Positions 61,269 to 64,000 of a DNA stretch of 64,000 nucleotides are shown in pieces (within the stretch, counting starts at the first letter, position 1; the number at the start of each line of letters is the position of its first letter). The notes beneath the pieces were generated by a model. That model was not told the origin of the DNA. It saw nothing but the letters and a program-made list of their open reading frames with translations, and did no database searches. The position numbers and the translations under genes are program-made. The DNA comes from a bacterium (GTDB lineage: Bacteria; CLD3; SB21). The DNA is taken from positions 38,873 to 102,872 of the forward strand of contig JAIBAF010000004.1 in assembly GCA_019695335.1 (NCBI GenBank), given 5' to 3'.

Positions 61269-63635
61269 TTATTCGTATTTCAAAGCATCGACCGGGTTGG
61301 CGTTAGCGGCGCGGATTGATTGAATGCCAACTGCCAATAACGTGATGATCATAGCAACCGAGCCGGCTGCTATGAACGTTCCGGCATGAATACTTGTGCG
61401 ATACGCAAAATTTTCAAGCCATGATGTCATCAGCCAATACGCTGCCGGCCAAGCCAATACATTGGCGATCAAAATCAGCTTTAAAAAATCAGCCGAAATC
61501 ATCGTAATGATTCGTCCGGAAGTTGCACCGAGAACTTTACGGATCCCGATTTCTTTCGTACGACGCTGCGTGGTAAATGCAGCTAGCCCGAGCAACCCAA
61601 GAACTGCAATTCCAAGCGCAATCATGGTTCCGTAACTCATCACTGAACTCCAATCTTGTTCCGCGCGGTAATGCCTGTCGAATTCCTGATCAAGAAAAGT
61701 ATAAGTAAACGGTTGAGCCTTTGCGAATTGCTCCCACGTTTTGCCGATAAATTTAATCGTCGACGGAATATCTTGTCCGTCAATGCGAACTAACATGTAG
61801 GCAAGGTGATCCCATTGTGGTAAGAGTACCATCGGTTCGATAACATGATGCAACGATTGAAAATGGAAATCAGCCACGACGCCAACGATCGTACGCTGTT
61901 TATCTCCGTCAACACCTTTGGCAAAAACAGTTTTCCCGATCGCCCGATCCGGCAACTCAATACCCATGGCCTTGACGGCTGATTCATTCAGTAACGCAGC
62001 TTGGTGAGGATCGGACGGAAAAGCGGAAGATACGTTGCGGCCGGCAATTATTTTAAGCCCAAGTGTTTTAACAAAATCTTCGGTAATCCAATTGAATGAA
62101 GCCGGAATTGTTTCGTCAGTACCAGGCCGGCCAAGATAATCGCCTGCGTGACCTTTACCGGGAAATGCATTGGCAGAACTCACGGATAAAATTTTTGAAT
62201 TCAGTGTTAATTCCGATGAAAATGCACGGGCGTTGGATTCCATCGATTCGTCTTTCATCGGGATGATCAAAACCTGTTGTTTGTTGAATCCCAATTCTGC
62301 CGATTGCATATAACGCAATTGATCTAAAATAATCATCGTTGCAATCGCCATCGCGATAGAAGCTGAGAATTGAAGGACCACGAGCGATTGCCTTGCCCAA
62401 CCTCCGAGCCGCAGTGTTTCGGCCTGCGGCCGCAAAGTTTTAGCGGGCTGCATGCGCGACAAAAATACGGCCGGATACAAACCGGCGCCCAGCCCCGTTA
62501 CCAGAGTCATCGCAAACAGCATCCATCCGTCCGACCAATAATTAAGCACTAATTGTTTTTCGGCATATTGATTAATCACCGGTAATGCAAATTCGATGAG
62601 AACGATGCTACCGAACAGAGCAACCAGCGCAATGATCACCGATTCCGTCAAAAACTGTACGATCAACATACGCCGGTAAGCGCCGAGAATTTTGCGCATG
62701 CCGATTTCTCTCAAACGCGTTTGCGAACGCGCCGTAGCAAGGTTCACATAATTAATCACCGAAATCAGCAGAATGATTGCGGCAATGGCCGTCAACAAAT
62801 ACACATAACGGACGTCATTATTTTCTTCGAATTCTCCGGATAAATGCGAATACAAATGAATGTCCGTGATCGGCTGCAATTTCAGATGCGTTTGATTTTG
62901 ATCGCCAAAGCGGCGTGCGTACAAAACACTCAATTTATTTTCAAGCGGTGAAGCATTGGCCGCATCGTTCAAGACGGCATACGTTTTTACCATCTGTCCC
63001 CAGCCTTTGAGAAAAGTCGGCCACATGACTTTAGGAAGGCTTGATGCCGATGCAATAAAATCCGGATGAACGTGCGTGTTGTACGGCACTGATTTTAAAA
63101 CACCGGTAATGGTGAATTCATGTTTCGAATTATACCATAAAGTTTTGCCGACAGGATTTTCATTGCCAAAATATTTCGTAGCTGCCGCTTGAGTGATTAC
63201 CATTGTAAACGGCGCTTGTAAGGCTGTACGAGCATCGCCTGAAGATAATTCAAATGAAAAAACATCAAAGAAGCTTTCATCCGCAAAGAAAAACTTCTCT
63301 TCGATATTCGCTGTTTGTTCATGGGCAATTAAAGGCGAGAACCAGTGCTTAAATACCTGGGTAACTTTTTCTACTTCGGGATAACCGGTTTTCAAAACAT
63401 CGGCCAATGCAGGTGCTGAACTTGAAAGATGGCCGAAACTTGGTGAATCAGTCGTGACACGGTAAGTACGCTCTGCGTTAGCATGAAAGCGATCATATTT
63501 CAATTCATCACGAACGTACATCACAATCAGAACACACGCACTCATACCAATGGCCAGTCCCGCAATGGTGATCAATGAATACCATTTGGATTTCGATAAA
63601 TTCCTGACGGCAATTTTCAGATAATTTTTGAACAT
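61269..63635 (-). CDS. Double-module MacB/FtsX permease, array member 7
   Basis: A 788-residue permease; coupling loops REIGMRKILGA at 309-319 and TKEIGIRKVLGA at 693-704, end NPVDALKYE. The second periplasmic domain has IVGVVADFHFQSLHHVIEP. I chose ATG 63635 because GGAG lies just upstream; a TTG at 63647 overlaps that site. It starts 39 bases after the stop of member 8. Confidence 0.93.
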   Translation of the reverse strand: MFKNYLKIAVRNLSKSKWYSLITIAGLAIGMSACVLIVMYVRDELKYDRFHANAERTYRVTTDSPSFGHLSSSAPALADVLKTGYPEVEKVTQVFKHWFSPLIAHEQTANIEEKFFFADESFFDVFSFELSSGDARTALQAPFTMVITQAAATKYFGNENPVGKTLWYNSKHEFTITGVLKSVPYNTHVHPDFIASASSLPKVMWPTFLKGWGQMVKTYAVLNDAANASPLENKLSVLYARRFGDQNQTHLKLQPITDIHLYSHLSGEFEENNDVRYVYLLTAIAAIILLISVINYVNLATARSQTRLREIGMRKILGAYRRMLIVQFLTESVIIALVALFGSIVLIEFALPVINQYAEKQLVLNYWSDGWMLFAMTLVTGLGAGLYPAVFLSRMQPAKTLRPQAETLRLGGWARQSLVVLQFSASIAMAIATMIILDQLRYMQSAELGFNKQQVLIIPMKDESMESNARAFSSELTLNSKILSVSSANAFPGKGHAGDYLGRPGTDETIPASFNWITEDFVKTLGLKIIAGRNVSSAFPSDPHQAALLNESAVKAMGIELPDRAIGKTVFAKGVDGDKQRTIVGVVADFHFQSLHHVIEPMVLLPQWDHLAYMLVRIDGQDIPSTIKFIGKTWEQFAKAQPFTYTFLDQEFDRHYRAEQDWSSVMSYGTMIALGIAVLGLLGLAAFTTQRRTKEIGIRKVLGATSGRIITMISADFLKLILIANVLAWPAAYWLMTSWLENFAYRTSIHAGTFIAAGSVAMIITLLAVGIQSIRAANANPVDALKYE

Positions 63636-63674
63636 GCCTTGCTCCAATGATTTAAAATGATGATTCTGCGTTTG

Positions 63675-64000
63675 TTACTCGTATTTCAACGCCTCGACCG
63701 GATTGGCTGACGCCATTTTTATTATGCGGTAGCCGATCGTAATAATTGCAAGAGTCACGGTAAACACGATCGCCACTACAAACACTCCGGCGCCTATGGA
63801 CACTCTGTAAACAAAATTCTCAAGCCAGCTATTCATCATAAAATAAGCGACAGGCGAGGCAACAAGAAAAGCCAATGCGATCAAAATCAAAAATTCTTTG
63901 CCAAACATTATTATAATGTTTGGAATAGTTGCTCCCAGAACTTTGCGTATACCGATTTCTTTAGTTCGCTGCACTGCAACAAACGAAACCAGTCCGAACA
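63675..64000 (-). CDS. MacB/FtsX permease, array member 8 (C-terminal part only)
   Basis: The frame is open to the right edge, so the gene extends beyond the window. The visible ~108 residues match the last segment of the other members: FGLVSFVAVQRTKEIGIRKVLGA with the coupling loop, three helices and the end NPVEALKYE. The full gene is presumably about 790 residues. More members may lie to the right. Confidence 0.9.
   Translation of the reverse strand, partial: FGLVSFVAVQRTKEIGIRKVLGATIPNIIIMFGKEFLILIALAFLVASPVAYFMMNSWLENFVYRVSIGAGVFVVAIVFTVTLAIITIGYRIIKMASANPVEALKYE

Larger units (their letters stand above)
43964..64000 (-). other. Tandem array of eight paralogous FtsX permeases with one ATPase
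   Basis: Eight homologous permease genes, all on the minus strand, with an ATPase gene at the 3' end and two non-permease genes inserted. Stops and starts are 8 bases overlapping to 133 bases apart. All carry the MFxNYxKIAxRNL-type N-terminus (with variations), the two coupling loops and the LKYE-type C-terminus. No transposon or direct repeat borders are visible; the units differ enough to be old duplications except members 3 and 4, which share leader sequence. Confidence 0.85.

Noticed and set aside
44718..64000. Row interpreted as a transposon or recent repeat array
   Set aside because: No transposase, terminal repeats or near-identical units are visible; the members differ throughout and look like old paralogues.

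Overview
The window is a gene-dense piece of a Gram-negative bacterial chromosome of moderate, slightly AT-leaning composition. It carries outer-membrane and periplasmic genes (a BamA/TamA-like barrel, a TolC/adaptor/RND pump, lipoprotein signals), a two-component kinase with a beta-propeller sensor and Y_Y_Y domain, ECF sigma factors with DGPF/YCII partners, and ~800-residue double-module MacB/FtsX permeases. Together these point to the FCB superphylum (Bacteroidota, Ignavibacteriota, Calditrichota, KSB1-like lineages). The exact phylum cannot be read from this sequence alone. There are no rRNA or tRNA genes, transposases, phage genes or CRISPR arrays that I can recognise.

Layout. 1-4000: end of a probable outer-membrane barrel gene, a secreted tandem NTF2-like protein, and a two-module M16 zinc protease. 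4250-7400: leftward operon of two DGPF/YCII proteins, a DUF2461 protein, a VOC protein and an ECF42-type sigma factor with a TPR tail, preceded by an intradiol-dioxygenase-like lipoprotein. 8180-13720: rightward genes for a short Rho, a PQQ sugar dehydrogenase lipoprotein, an orphan DNA methyltransferase, a GNAT acetyltransferase, OsmC, an ankyrin protein and a small membrane protein. 13736-18727: a propeller-type histidine kinase and a NarL-type response regulator flank a sodium:solute symporter on the opposite strand. 18866-23438: rightward genes of unknown function, including a 31-residue membrane peptide. 23443-26062: a hydrolase coupled to a zinc-ribbon protein, a small membrane protein and an outer-membrane barrel.

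26216-32957: a TetR-TolC-adaptor-unknown-RND efflux cluster with two matching candidate operators and a clear -10 box upstream of tetR. 33176-37951: a membrane AraC-type regulator, a LytTR regulator with its LytS-type kinase, and a second ECF42/DGPF pair. 38027-40734: a hydrolase and a CtpA-type protease. 41290-43925: a multi-PAS kinase coupled to a single-domain receiver.

43964-64000: the most striking part. Eight paralogous double-module MacB/FtsX permeases (seven complete, one running off the window) lie head to tail on the minus strand. One MacB/LolD-type ATPase sits at the 3' end of the row. Two other genes are embedded in it: a gluzincin-type metallopeptidase lipoprotein that overlaps a permease by 8 bases, and a secreted LamG-like protein. 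Short spacings and overlaps suggest co-transcription. The working idea, an inference, is a family of cell-envelope mechanotransmission or export permeases sharing one ATPase and diversified in their periplasmic domains.
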